This document shows, one piece after another, positions 41,832-50,834 of a stretch of 64,000 bases of DNA. The first letter of the stretch is position 1. Each line of letters begins with the position of its first letter. Where the stretch lies: NCBI GenBank assembly GCA_910583795.1, contig CAJTZQ010000007.1, positions 12,655 through 76,654 of the forward strand. The letters run 5' to 3'. Origin of the DNA: an uncultured Muribaculaceae bacterium (lineage in GTDB: Bacteria; Bacteroidota; Bacteroidia; Bacteroidales; Muribaculaceae). The notes below the pieces were generated by a model. It was not told the DNA's origin. It saw nothing but the letters and a program-made list of their open reading frames with translations, and ran no database searches. Made by a program: the position numbers and the translations under genes.

Positions 41832-43031
41832 ATGAACATCAAACAATTCAATGTGCTGGCTATTTTGCTGGCAACCGGAAGCATTGTGCTTCCCTCTTGC
41901 AAAGGTAAATCTGACCAACAGCAGGGCATGCAGGCTCCGGAATTGGCAGTATTGACCATGGCGACTACAGATGCGACTCTCGAAACTGCCTATCCTACGA
42001 CTCTTGAAGGTGAGAACGATGTAGAGATACGTCCTCAGGTGACAGGCTTCATTACAAAGGTTAATGTAGAAGAAGGCGACAGAGTGTCCAAAGGACAAGT
42101 TCTGTTTTCAATTGATCAGGTTCAACTTCAGGCAGCTGTAGAACAAGCACAGGCAGCTGTAGCGGTGGCTCAGGCAAATGTAAACACTGCAACCACCAAT
42201 GCTACAAACAACAAGATCCTACTTGACAAAAACATCATAAGCCAATCGGCATATCAAACTTCGGTAGATGCCCTTAATTCTGCTAAAGCTCAGCTTCAGC
42301 AAGCTCAGGCAGGACTTACTTCTGCCCGTAAGAATCTCTCATATTCTTCAGTGACGGCTCCTGTGGCTGGCGTTGTCGGAACGATTGATTTTAAGGAAGG
42401 TACCCTTGTATCCCCCTCCACTCTTCTCACAGTTCTTTCTAATAATTCAGACATGCAGGCAAACTTTTCTCTCACTGAGAAAGATGTGCTTAATTATACG
42501 GATGGTGGCAAACGCTCACTAAAGGACGTGATTGGAGAACTTCCTGAAGTATCTCTTCAGCTTGCAACTGGTGAAATTTATCCATACAAAGGCAAAATCA
42601 TCTCCGTTTCAGGCGTTCTCAACCAGGCAACCGGCAGTGCAAATGCAAAAGCTGTGTTCCCTAATCCTGACGGAATGCTCCGCAGCGGAAATACAGGTAA
42701 AGTTCTTCTACCTTCAATCCATCAAGGCGTCATGCTTGTACCCCAGAAGGCAACTTTTGAAGTGCAAGATATGAAGTTCGTCTTTGTTGTTGGCGACTCT
42801 GCAAAACTTAAATCACGAAACATAACAATTGCTCCTGAAAATGATGGTAAAAATTATATCGTAACTTCTGGACTTAATCCTGGTGAGACTATCGTAACGG
42901 AAGGCGTTGGTATAACAACACGAGAAGGTATGATAATTACACCTAAAGCAACAGCTGCCGCTCCCGTACAGACTGCTCCTCAGGCAGAAGAAGGAAATAA
43001 AGAGGCTGCACAACCTGTAGAAAAGAAATAA
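41832..43031 (+). CDS. RND efflux pump periplasmic adaptor (AcrA-like lipoprotein)
   Basis: 399 residues. A lipoprotein signal (LAILLATGSIVLPSCKGK) puts the lipidated Cys at C23. Lipoyl-like halves (EIRPQVTGFITKVNVEEGDRVSKGQVLF and SVTAPVAGVVGTIDFKEGTLV) flank a long Ala/Gln-rich coiled-coil hairpin (QAAVEQAQAAVAVAQANVNTA). It bridges the inner-membrane pump and outer-membrane channel. First of a three-gene pump operon (BmeABC-like in Bacteroides terms), 18 bases before the permease. Confidence 0.93.
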   Translation: MNIKQFNVLAILLATGSIVLPSCKGKSDQQQGMQAPELAVLTMATTDATLETAYPTTLEGENDVEIRPQVTGFITKVNVEEGDRVSKGQVLFSIDQVQLQAAVEQAQAAVAVAQANVNTATTNATNNKILLDKNIISQSAYQTSVDALNSAKAQLQQAQAGLTSARKNLSYSSVTAPVAGVVGTIDFKEGTLVSPSTLLTVLSNNSDMQANFSLTEKDVLNYTDGGKRSLKDVIGELPEVSLQLATGEIYPYKGKIISVSGVLNQATGSANAKAVFPNPDGMLRSGNTGKVLLPSIHQGVMLVPQKATFEVQDMKFVFVVGDSAKLKSRNITIAPENDGKNYIVTSGLNPGETIVTEGVGITTREGMIITPKATAAAPVQTAPQAEEGNKEAAQPVEKK

Positions 43032-43049
43032 CAAGTCATTAATAATAAG

Positions 43050-46000
43050 ATGAATTTAGCTACATTTATCAACAGACCTGTATTCTCAACCGTGATCTCG
43101 ATTTTTATCGTGATTTTCGGTATTTTGGGTCTAATGGCACTTCCTATCGAGCAATATCCTGATATCGCTCCCCCAACAGTGCAGGTATCTACGACCTATA
43201 CCGGTGCAAATGCCCAATCTGTGCTCAACTCTGTGATCGCTCCACTTGAAGAGCAGATCAACGGTGCGGAGAACATGGACTATATGTATTCATCTGCCGC
43301 GAACAATGGCTCTGCCACAATCACTGTGACATTCAAACAGGGCATGGATCCTGACATGGCTGCGGTAGATGTTCAAAACCGTGTGGCTAAGGCAGCATCA
43401 TTCCTCCCGGCAGAGGTTAATCAGGTAGGTGTCATAACTCAGAAGCGTATGTCATCTATGTTGATCGTATTCGACGTCTATGATGAAACCAACAAATACT
43501 CTGAAAGCTTCATCGAGAACTACCTTGCGATCAACGTAATCCCTGTTATCAAACGTATCTATGGTGTTGGTGAGGCTATGGTGATGGGTGCCGACTACAG
43601 TATGCGTATATGGCTTAAACCAGACGTAATGGCCCAATACGGACTTATGCCTACTGACATATCGGCAGCTCTTGCTGAACAAAACATAGAGGCTGCTCCC
43701 GGTCAGTTCGGTGAACGAGGCGACCAGAGTTTCCAATATGTAATGCGCTATAAGGGACGCCTCGCCGACGAAGGAGAATTTGAAGACATCATTATACGGG
43801 CAACACCGGATGGTCAGATTCTAAGACTAAAAGACGTGGCAGACGTTGAGCTGGGCAGACTTTCTTACGGATTCCACGCAACAGTGAACGGACACATTGG
43901 TGTAGCTGCTCTCGTGTTCCAGTCTCCGGGTTCTAATGCCACAGAAGTCGTAAACAATATCGTGGCTGAACTTAAGAAATTCCAGGCAGAAGCTCCGGAA
44001 GGACTAAAAATAGGATACACACTTAACGTCAACGACTTCCTTTTCGCTTCAATGCATGAGGTTGTAAAAACCCTTATCGAGGCTTTCATACTTGTGTTCC
44101 TCGTGGTGTTTATCTTCCTACAGGATTTCCGCTCTACTCTAATCCCTATGATCGCCATTCCTGTGGCGCTTATAGGCACATTCTTCCTCCTCTATATTTT
44201 CGGATTCTCTATCAACCTTCTCACCCTCTCCGCACTCGTTCTTGCGATTGCAATTGTGGTCGACGATGCCATAGTGGTCGTCGAGGCGGTGCATGCGAAG
44301 CTTGATCAAGGATACAAATCTGCAAAACGTGCCGCCATCGACGCTATGAACGAAATCGGCAGCGCCCTTGTGTCAATCACTCTTGTGATGATGCTCGTGT
44401 TCATTCCGGTGTCATTCATGGGTGGTCCTTCAGGTGTGTTCTATCGCCAGTTCGGTCTTACTATGGCGATGGCAATTTTCCTTTCCGCCATCAATGCTCT
44501 TACCCTTTCTCCTGCTTTGTGTGCTCTCTTCCTTAAGCCACATGCTACTGAAGATGAGACCGAAATGACAGGAGGCTATGACATTCCTAAGCAAGAAAAG
44601 AAAGTGCCTTTCCGCAAACGTTTCTTCTATTGGTTTAACGTAGCCTTCGATGCCCTCCTTTCGAAATATAAAAAGGCAACCACATTGTTCCTTCAACATA
44701 AGTGGATCGCATTCGCTTCGGTAGCAGCTTCAGTAGGAATACTGGTATGGTTGATGTCTACCACTCCTACCGGCCTCGTACCTAATGAAGATACCGGATC
44801 TCTAATGGGCGTTGTCGACATGCCTCCTGCTACTTCTCTTGAAAAGACCAAGGCAATAATGGACAAGGTTGACAGCATAGCGAGAACAATACCGGCGATC
44901 GAAACTACCACCGCAATCACAGGTTATAGTTTCGTAGGTGGTCAAGGCAACACATATGGTTCATTCATCATCAAGCTGAAGAATTGGGAAGACCGCAACA
45001 TGAAGACTGAAAATTCCACAGCAATTGTTCAATTGCTTGCTCAGAAATGTTCTGAAATCAAGGATGGTCGTGTGATGTTCTTCCAACCTCCTATGATTAC
45101 AGGTTACGGAGCGACCAACGGCTTCGAGCTTAAGCTTCTTGATAAAACCGGTGGTGACCTCAACAACTTCTTCCAGGTTTATCAACGTTTTATCGCTGCT
45201 TTGAATGCTCGTCCTGAGATCGCCATGGCTTATTCAACTTTCAACCCTTCATTCCCTCAATATCTTGTTGATATCGATGTGGCTAAAGTTAAACAGGCCG
45301 GTCTCACACAGAATGCCGTGCTTTCTGCTCTTCAGGGATATTATGGCGGTATGTATGTGTCAAACTTCAACAAGTTCGGCAAGCTATATCGCGTCATGAT
45401 GCAGGCTGATCCGGAAGCTCGTGTTTCACCCGAGACTCTCAAACAAATCAAAATCCGCAACGGCAATCAAATGGCTCCTATTGACAACTTTGTGAAGCTC
45501 ACACGAGTATATGGTCCTGACGTTATCAACCGTTTCAATATGTTTACCTCAATCAATATCACAGGTAATACTACTCCCGGTTATTCTTCAGGTCAGGCTA
45601 TTGAAGCTATAGCAGAAGTTGCCGATCAGACACTTCCTGTAGGATTCGGTTATGACTTCTCCGGTCTTACTCGTGAGGAGGCGTCAACAGGATCTGGACA
45701 GACAGCTTATATCTTTGCTCTTGTGCTCCTGTTTGTCTATCTCATTCTATCTGCTCAATATGAAAGCTACCTCCTTCCTTGGTCTGTTATCCTTTCAGTA
45801 CCGTTCGGATTGATGGGTACGTTTATTTTCGCAAGAATGATGGGCATAGACAACAACATCTATCTTCAGATTGCATTGATCATGCTTATCGGTCTTCTTG
45901 CTAAAAATGCCATTCTTATCGTGGAGTTCGCACTCGAACGCCGTCGCACCGGCATGAGTATTTTCAACTCTGCTGTACAGGGTGCCGTTGCGCGTCTACG

Positions 46001-46268
46001 ACCTATCCTCATGACCTCACTTGCCATGATTATCGGTCTTATTCCTTTGATGATCGCCACCGGTGCCGGTGCAAACGGTAACCGCGCACTTGGTTCAGGT
46101 GCTATCGGAGGCATGTTGATAGGTATGATTCTTCAGGTTATTTTCGTTCCTGCCCTCTTCATGGCGTTCCAGGCTCTTCAAGAGAAACTCTCACCACCGA
46201 AATGGAAGGACACAGACAATACCGGAATCACTTCTGAGCTTGAACAATATTCAATTCCTAAGAAATAA
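43050..46268 (+). CDS. RND multidrug efflux permease, AcrB/HAE1 type
   Basis: 1072 residues, full length. TM1 (FINRPVFSTVISIFIVIFGILGLMALP) opens the protein, followed by QYPDIAPPTVQVSTTYTGANAQ. The proton-relay pair of aspartates is in VVDDAIVVVEAV. The second half shows the expected duplication, with DFSGLTREE and LLAKNAILIVEFALERR. Drug/proton antiport is family knowledge; substrates are not known. Between it and the next gene is a 12-base-stem hairpin. Confidence 0.96.
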   Translation: MNLATFINRPVFSTVISIFIVIFGILGLMALPIEQYPDIAPPTVQVSTTYTGANAQSVLNSVIAPLEEQINGAENMDYMYSSAANNGSATITVTFKQGMDPDMAAVDVQNRVAKAASFLPAEVNQVGVITQKRMSSMLIVFDVYDETNKYSESFIENYLAINVIPVIKRIYGVGEAMVMGADYSMRIWLKPDVMAQYGLMPTDISAALAEQNIEAAPGQFGERGDQSFQYVMRYKGRLADEGEFEDIIIRATPDGQILRLKDVADVELGRLSYGFHATVNGHIGVAALVFQSPGSNATEVVNNIVAELKKFQAEAPEGLKIGYTLNVNDFLFASMHEVVKTLIEAFILVFLVVFIFLQDFRSTLIPMIAIPVALIGTFFLLYIFGFSINLLTLSALVLAIAIVVDDAIVVVEAVHAKLDQGYKSAKRAAIDAMNEIGSALVSITLVMMLVFIPVSFMGGPSGVFYRQFGLTMAMAIFLSAINALTLSPALCALFLKPHATEDETEMTGGYDIPKQEKKVPFRKRFFYWFNVAFDALLSKYKKATTLFLQHKWIAFASVAASVGILVWLMSTTPTGLVPNEDTGSLMGVVDMPPATSLEKTKAIMDKVDSIARTIPAIETTTAITGYSFVGGQGNTYGSFIIKLKNWEDRNMKTENSTAIVQLLAQKCSEIKDGRVMFFQPPMITGYGATNGFELKLLDKTGGDLNNFFQVYQRFIAALNARPEIAMAYSTFNPSFPQYLVDIDVAKVKQAGLTQNAVLSALQGYYGGMYVSNFNKFGKLYRVMMQADPEARVSPETLKQIKIRNGNQMAPIDNFVKLTRVYGPDVINRFNMFTSINITGNTTPGYSSGQAIEAIAEVADQTLPVGFGYDFSGLTREEASTGSGQTAYIFALVLLFVYLILSAQYESYLLPWSVILSVPFGLMGTFIFARMMGIDNNIYLQIALIMLIGLLAKNAILIVEFALERRRTGMSIFNSAVQGAVARLRPILMTSLAMIIGLIPLMIATGAGANGNRALGSGAIGGMLIGMILQVIFVPALFMAFQALQEKLSPPKWKDTDNTGITSELEQYSIPKK

Positions 46269-46284
46269 GTGAACCGTCATTATA

Positions 46285-46330
46285 GCATGTCCGGATTATG
46301 ATTCATATTACGGATATCATCCGGACATGC
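46285..46330 (+). promoter_or_regulatory. Intercistronic hairpin between permease and channel genes
   Basis: GCATGTCCGGAT (46285-46296) pairs exactly with ATCCGGACATGC (46319-46330) around 22 bases. There is no T run after it, so it more likely stabilises mRNA or partly attenuates than fully terminates. Confidence 0.45.
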
Positions 46331-46350
46331 AATAACTTTCAATCTTAAAT

Positions 46351-47745
46351 ATGAAGCTATATAAAATTTGCGCAGCAGGCGCATTGATGGCGGTAGCATT
46401 TTCAAGTTGCCACATCTATAAAAAATATGATCTACCTGTTGAAGAAAGCCAGCTTGTGGGAGACTACAAAAAAGCTATGGAGACACAGGTTGATTCAACC
46501 TCTTTACCCTATCTTGGATGGGAAAAGATATTTCAGGATCCCAAATTACAGAGTCTCATCCGTCTTGCCCTTGCAAACAATAAGGATCTCAAGAATGCAA
46601 AGCTTAATGTAGACATCGCAAGAGCCCAACTCAAGGGAGCCAAATTAAGCTATTTCCCTGCTGTATCCATTTCTCCCAATGGTGGTACAGCCACCTATGG
46701 AGGCAACAAAATGGACTGGACAGATATGAACTGGAGCTATACAATTCCATTGAGCGTATCCTGGGAAATAGACGCATTTGCAAAGATTCTCAACCGTAAG
46801 CGCGGTGCGCAGATGAGTTATGAAATGTCTCAGGAATATGAACAGGCAGTTCATTCCCAAATTGTATGTGGAGTAGCTTCCGTCTATTATTCGCTTGTAA
46901 TGCTCAATCAGCAACTCGACCTTACAAAACGCACTTGCGAGATTTGGACAGAGCAGGTTGAAACTATGGAGCTGCTTAAAGAAGCCGGAAGGACAAATGA
47001 AGCCGCAGTGGTTCAGAGTCGTGCAAATCTTTATAATATTCAAAGTTCTGTGCCCACGCTTGAGGAATCTATCCATCAGTTACAAAATACACTTTCGTTA
47101 CTTTTGAATTCGTATCCTCAACATTGGGATGTCACTTCACAACTCGATTTCACAATACCGGAACAAATTATCAATGGTATTCCGGTTTCGTATCTTGCAG
47201 TCCGTCCTGACGTGAGAGCCGCAGAAAGATCTATGGCGGCAGCATATTACACGACAAACAGTGCACGTGCCGCATTCTATCCAAGTCTAATTATCTCTGC
47301 GCAGGGTGGGTTCACCAATCTTATCGGTTCGATGATAAAGAATCCTGGAGAATGGTTCCTGCAGCTTGCAGGTCAGCTTACTGCCCCGATTTTCTCAAGG
47401 GGACAAAATATAGCGACTCTTGAAGCAGCCAAAGCTCAACAGAAACAGGCACTCAACAATTTCGAATATGCAGTTCTTTCTGCAAGTTCTGACGTAAGCA
47501 ACGCCCTTGTGTCATACAACAAGAATGTAGAGAGACTTAAATTTCTCGAACTTCAAGTTGATCAACTTGAGAAATCGGTTGAATACACCAACGAACTTTT
47601 CATGTATAATCAGTCTACCACCTATCTTGAAGTGTTGACGGCAAGGTCAAGCCTACTCAATGCTCAGCTTGCCTGCATAGCAAACTGGCATGAACGTGCC
47701 GCTGCTCTCATTTCATTATATCAGTCGGTAGGCGGAGGCAGATAA
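46351..47745 (+). CDS. RND efflux outer-membrane channel lipoprotein (OprM/NodT family)
   Basis: 464 residues. A lipobox (LMAVAFSSC, C20) is followed by two repeated OEP domains: LIRLALANNKDLKNAKLNVDIARAQLKGAKLSYFP and the later VRAAERSMAAAYYTTNSARAAFYPSL. Forms the TolC-like trimeric exit duct of the pump. Third gene of the efflux operon; the LpxA-like gene follows 24 bases later. Confidence 0.93.
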   Translation: MKLYKICAAGALMAVAFSSCHIYKKYDLPVEESQLVGDYKKAMETQVDSTSLPYLGWEKIFQDPKLQSLIRLALANNKDLKNAKLNVDIARAQLKGAKLSYFPAVSISPNGGTATYGGNKMDWTDMNWSYTIPLSVSWEIDAFAKILNRKRGAQMSYEMSQEYEQAVHSQIVCGVASVYYSLVMLNQQLDLTKRTCEIWTEQVETMELLKEAGRTNEAAVVQSRANLYNIQSSVPTLEESIHQLQNTLSLLLNSYPQHWDVTSQLDFTIPEQIINGIPVSYLAVRPDVRAAERSMAAAYYTTNSARAAFYPSLIISAQGGFTNLIGSMIKNPGEWFLQLAGQLTAPIFSRGQNIATLEAAKAQQKQALNNFEYAVLSASSDVSNALVSYNKNVERLKFLELQVDQLEKSVEYTNELFMYNQSTTYLEVLTARSSLLNAQLACIANWHERAAALISLYQSVGGGR

Positions 47746-47769
47746 TATTAACCTTAAAACCTATAGCCT

Positions 47770-48567
47770 ATGGCAACAATCAGCAATCTTGCATACGTGC
47801 ATCCTGAAGCAAAACTTGCCGACGACATTATCGTGGATGCTTTTGCTTATATAGATAAAGGTGTGGTCATTGGAAGCGGATGCCACATACACCCTCATTC
47901 CAGTGTGCTCGAAGGGACAATCATCGGTCAAAACAACGAAATTTACGAAGGAGCCGTTGTGGGAGCCACTCCTCAGGATTTTCGCTGGAAAGGCGATCTG
48001 TCATACGTTGAAATCGGAGACAACAACAAAATCCGAGAACAGGTGATAATCAATCGTAGCATTCACAAAAATGGCAAGACAATAGTTGGGAACAATTCGT
48101 TTATCATGGCTCAATCCCACATCGGGCACGACTCACAAATAGGAGATTATTGTGTTCTCGGAAATGCTGTAAAGATTGCCGGAGATGTTATAATCGGTAA
48201 TTATTCCATTTTGTCATCCCATGCCCTTGTTCATGAAAATTGCCACATCGGCGAATGGGTGCTTATCAAAGGTGGATGTAGAGTGAATGGCAACGTCCCT
48301 CCATTTGTGGTCATGGCACATAATCCCATCGAATATTTTGGAGTGAATGCCTATGTGCTCAAAAAAGGGAATAAGAGTGATGAAATAATTGATGACATAG
48401 CTAAATGTTATCGTCATGTGTATCAAACAGGCACATCTGTTTTCAACGCTATCCGCCGCATCCATGAAGACGTGGATCAGTCGGAAGAACGTGATCAGAT
48501 TCTTGATTTCATCAAAGACCACGATTTGAGACTCGCAGCTTTGCCATTCGCAGATCAGGATGATTGA
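47770..48567 (+). CDS. lpxA: LpxA-family acyltransferase (UDP-GlcNAc O-acyltransferase-like paralog)
   Basis: 265-residue left-handed beta-helix protein with hexapeptide repeats (IIGQNNEIYEGAVVGATPQDFRWKGD) and an LpxA-type C-terminus (NPIEYFGVNAYVLKKGNKSDEIIDDI). By eye alignment with E. coli LpxA the catalytic His is kept (H120 in HIGHD), as are H117 and H155, but E. coli K76 aligns with R72 and H144 with D139. LpxA acylates UDP-GlcNAc in the first lipid A step; the changes and the isolated position suggest a paralog with altered substrate. It is probably transcribed with the efflux genes. Confidence 0.75.
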   Translation: MATISNLAYVHPEAKLADDIIVDAFAYIDKGVVIGSGCHIHPHSSVLEGTIIGQNNEIYEGAVVGATPQDFRWKGDLSYVEIGDNNKIREQVIINRSIHKNGKTIVGNNSFIMAQSHIGHDSQIGDYCVLGNAVKIAGDVIIGNYSILSSHALVHENCHIGEWVLIKGGCRVNGNVPPFVVMAHNPIEYFGVNAYVLKKGNKSDEIIDDIAKCYRHVYQTGTSVFNAIRRIHEDVDQSEERDQILDFIKDHDLRLAALPFADQDD

Positions 48568-48585
48568 TAGAATATTATAATCATT

Positions 48586-48622
48586 AATAGACGGAATCTT
48601 ATAATCGAGGATTCCGTCTATT
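48586..48622 (+). terminator. Terminator of the efflux-lpxA operon
   Basis: A perfect 13-base stem (48586-48598 with 48610-48622) followed by TTATTT, 18 bases past the stop. Confidence 0.85.
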
Positions 48623-48704
48623 TTATTTATAGACAGAGGCAGCCTATAAGAGTATTATCACATATTAATGATTTTATTTTGCATGATGAAATTAGCAATC
48701 TTCA

Positions 48705-48735
48705 TTGGAAATAATTGGAATTTTAATTAATTTTG
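48705..48735 (+). promoter_or_regulatory. Promoter of the hut operon
   Basis: TTG (48705-48707), 20 bases, TAATTTTG (48728-48735). Transcription should begin near 48741, about 30 bases before hutU. Confidence 0.65.
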
Positions 48736-48769
48736 CAAAAAATAATAACAAAACCTTTATCAATACACC

Positions 48770-50767
48770 ATGATCCGACCGAAAATATTACTTTCGGGAG
48801 AATTGCCTGAATACCCTTCTTTTGTAGAAGGAATCAGACGTGCTCCAGACAGGGGATATACCCTCACAAAAGAAAAGACTATTACTGCATTGAAAAATGC
48901 TCTACGTTATCTTCCTGAAGAGCTCCATGAAGAAGTTGCTCCGGAGTTTCTTGAAGAACTAAAGACAAGAGGCAGAATATATGCTTATCGTTGGCGTCCT
49001 CAAGGCGATCTGAAAGCAAAACCTATTGACGAATATAAGGGGAAATGTCTTGCAGGTAAAGCGTTCCAAGTTATGATCGACAATAACCTGTGCTTTGATA
49101 TCGCACTATATCCGTATGAATTGGTTACTTATGGAGAGACAGGGCAGGTATGCCAGAACTGGCTCCAATATCATCTGATCAAGAAATATCTTGAAGAACT
49201 CACAGATGAGCAGACTCTTGTTGTTGAATCTGGACACCCACTCGGTTTATTCCCGTCTAAAAAAGATGCACCACGCGTAATCATCACAAATGCAATGATG
49301 GTAGGAATGTTTGATAACCTTCATGATTGGCATGAGGCAATGCAAATGGGCGTGGCAAACTATGGTCAAATGACAGCGGGAGGCTGGATGTATATCGGGC
49401 CTCAAGGAATAGTGCATGGCACATTCAACACTCTCTTGAATGCAGGAAGAATGAAACTCGGCATTCCTCAAGACGGAGACCTTGCAGGTCATCTTTTTGT
49501 TTCATCCGGACTTGGAGGCATGAGCGGAGCTCAACCTAAGGCAGCAGATATAGCGGGAGCTGCTTCAATCATAGCGGAAGTTGACGCATCCCGCATCGAG
49601 ACAAGGAAAAATCAAGGATGGGTGCAAGAAGTCACTGACTCTATCCCGAAAGCATTTGAATTGGCTGAAAAAGCAATGGCTGAAAAGAGACCTCTTTCAA
49701 TTGCATACCATGGAAATGTGGTCGATCTTCTTGAATATGCCGTTGAACACAACAAACCAATCGAACTTCTGAGCGACCAGACATCATGCCATGCAGTATA
49801 TGAAGGTGGATATTGTCCTGTGGGTCTTTCATTTGAAGAACGTACAAAACTCCTGCATGAAGATCATGAGGCATTCAGCAAAAAAGTTGATGAGTCTCTT
49901 CGCAGACATTTTGAGGCAATCAAAAAGCTTACCTCAAGAGGAACATATTTCTTTGACTATGGCAACTCGTTTATGAAAGCGATCTACGATGCCGGAGTAA
50001 AAGAAATTTCCCGTAACGGCATCGACGAAAAGGATGGTTTTATCTGGCCTTCATACGTGGAGGATATAATGGGACCAATGCTCTTCGACTATGGATATGG
50101 TCCGTTCCGTTGGGTATGTCTTAGCGGCAAGCATGAAGATCTCGTCAAGACTGACCATGCCGCTATGGAGTGTATAGATCCAAACAGAAGAGGTCAGGAC
50201 AGAGACAACTATAATTGGATTCGCGACGCTGAAAAAAATGCGCTCGTTGTCGGGACGCAGGCTCGTATTCTTTATCAAGACGCGATGGGACGCCTTAAGA
50301 TAGCTCTCCGTTTCAATGAAATGGTTCGCAATGGAGAGGTAGGGCCCATAATGCTTGGCAGAGACCATCACGATGTCAGCGGTACAGACTCACCGTTCCG
50401 TGAAACATCAAATATAAAAGACGGCTCAAACGTTATGGCTGACATGGCAGTGCAGTGCTTCGCAGGTAATTGCGCCCGAGGCATGAGTCTTGTGGCTCTC
50501 CATAACGGTGGTGGCGTGGGCATAGGTAAGGCTATCAACGGAGGATTTGGCATGGTATGCGACGGATCTGAAAGAGTTGATGAAATTCTTAAGAAAGCTA
50601 TGTTATGGGATGTCATGGGAGGCGTGGCGCGTCGTAGCTGGGCTCGCAATGAAAATGCCATGTCAACAGTTAAGGAATGGAACGAGACTCAGTCTGAAAA
50701 CGGGTTCATGATTACAGAACCATTCTTGGCTGACGAAAAAATGCTTAACGAATTATTAGAGAAATAA
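48770..50767 (+). CDS. hutU: Urocanate hydratase
   Basis: NAD+-dependent hydration of urocanate to imidazolone propionate in histidine degradation. 665 residues, longer than the ~555 of Bacillus/Pseudomonas HutU, as in the Bacteroidota form. Features: YETGQVCQNWLQYHL-like YGETGQVCQNWLQYH, GGWMYIGPQGIVHGTFNTLLNAG, LFVSSGLGGMSGAQPKAA and the DHHDVSGTDSPFRETSN segment. First gene of the four-gene hut operon; an intercistronic hairpin follows it. Confidence 0.94.
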   Translation: MIRPKILLSGELPEYPSFVEGIRRAPDRGYTLTKEKTITALKNALRYLPEELHEEVAPEFLEELKTRGRIYAYRWRPQGDLKAKPIDEYKGKCLAGKAFQVMIDNNLCFDIALYPYELVTYGETGQVCQNWLQYHLIKKYLEELTDEQTLVVESGHPLGLFPSKKDAPRVIITNAMMVGMFDNLHDWHEAMQMGVANYGQMTAGGWMYIGPQGIVHGTFNTLLNAGRMKLGIPQDGDLAGHLFVSSGLGGMSGAQPKAADIAGAASIIAEVDASRIETRKNQGWVQEVTDSIPKAFELAEKAMAEKRPLSIAYHGNVVDLLEYAVEHNKPIELLSDQTSCHAVYEGGYCPVGLSFEERTKLLHEDHEAFSKKVDESLRRHFEAIKKLTSRGTYFFDYGNSFMKAIYDAGVKEISRNGIDEKDGFIWPSYVEDIMGPMLFDYGYGPFRWVCLSGKHEDLVKTDHAAMECIDPNRRGQDRDNYNWIRDAEKNALVVGTQARILYQDAMGRLKIALRFNEMVRNGEVGPIMLGRDHHDVSGTDSPFRETSNIKDGSNVMADMAVQCFAGNCARGMSLVALHNGGGVGIGKAINGGFGMVCDGSERVDEILKKAMLWDVMGGVARRSWARNENAMSTVKEWNETQSENGFMITEPFLADEKMLNELLEK

Positions 50768-50774
50768 TAATCCA

Positions 50775-50814
50775 TGATCCCAAGATAACAATCAGCATCG
50801 TTCTCTTGGGATCA
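50775..50814 (+). promoter_or_regulatory. Hairpin between hutU and ftcD
   Basis: TGATCCCAAGA (50775-50785) pairs exactly with TCTTGGGATCA (50804-50814). It lacks a T run, so partial attenuation or mRNA stabilisation is likelier than full termination of the operon. Confidence 0.5.
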
Positions 50815-50834
50815 TCAATACCTAAGAAATCACA

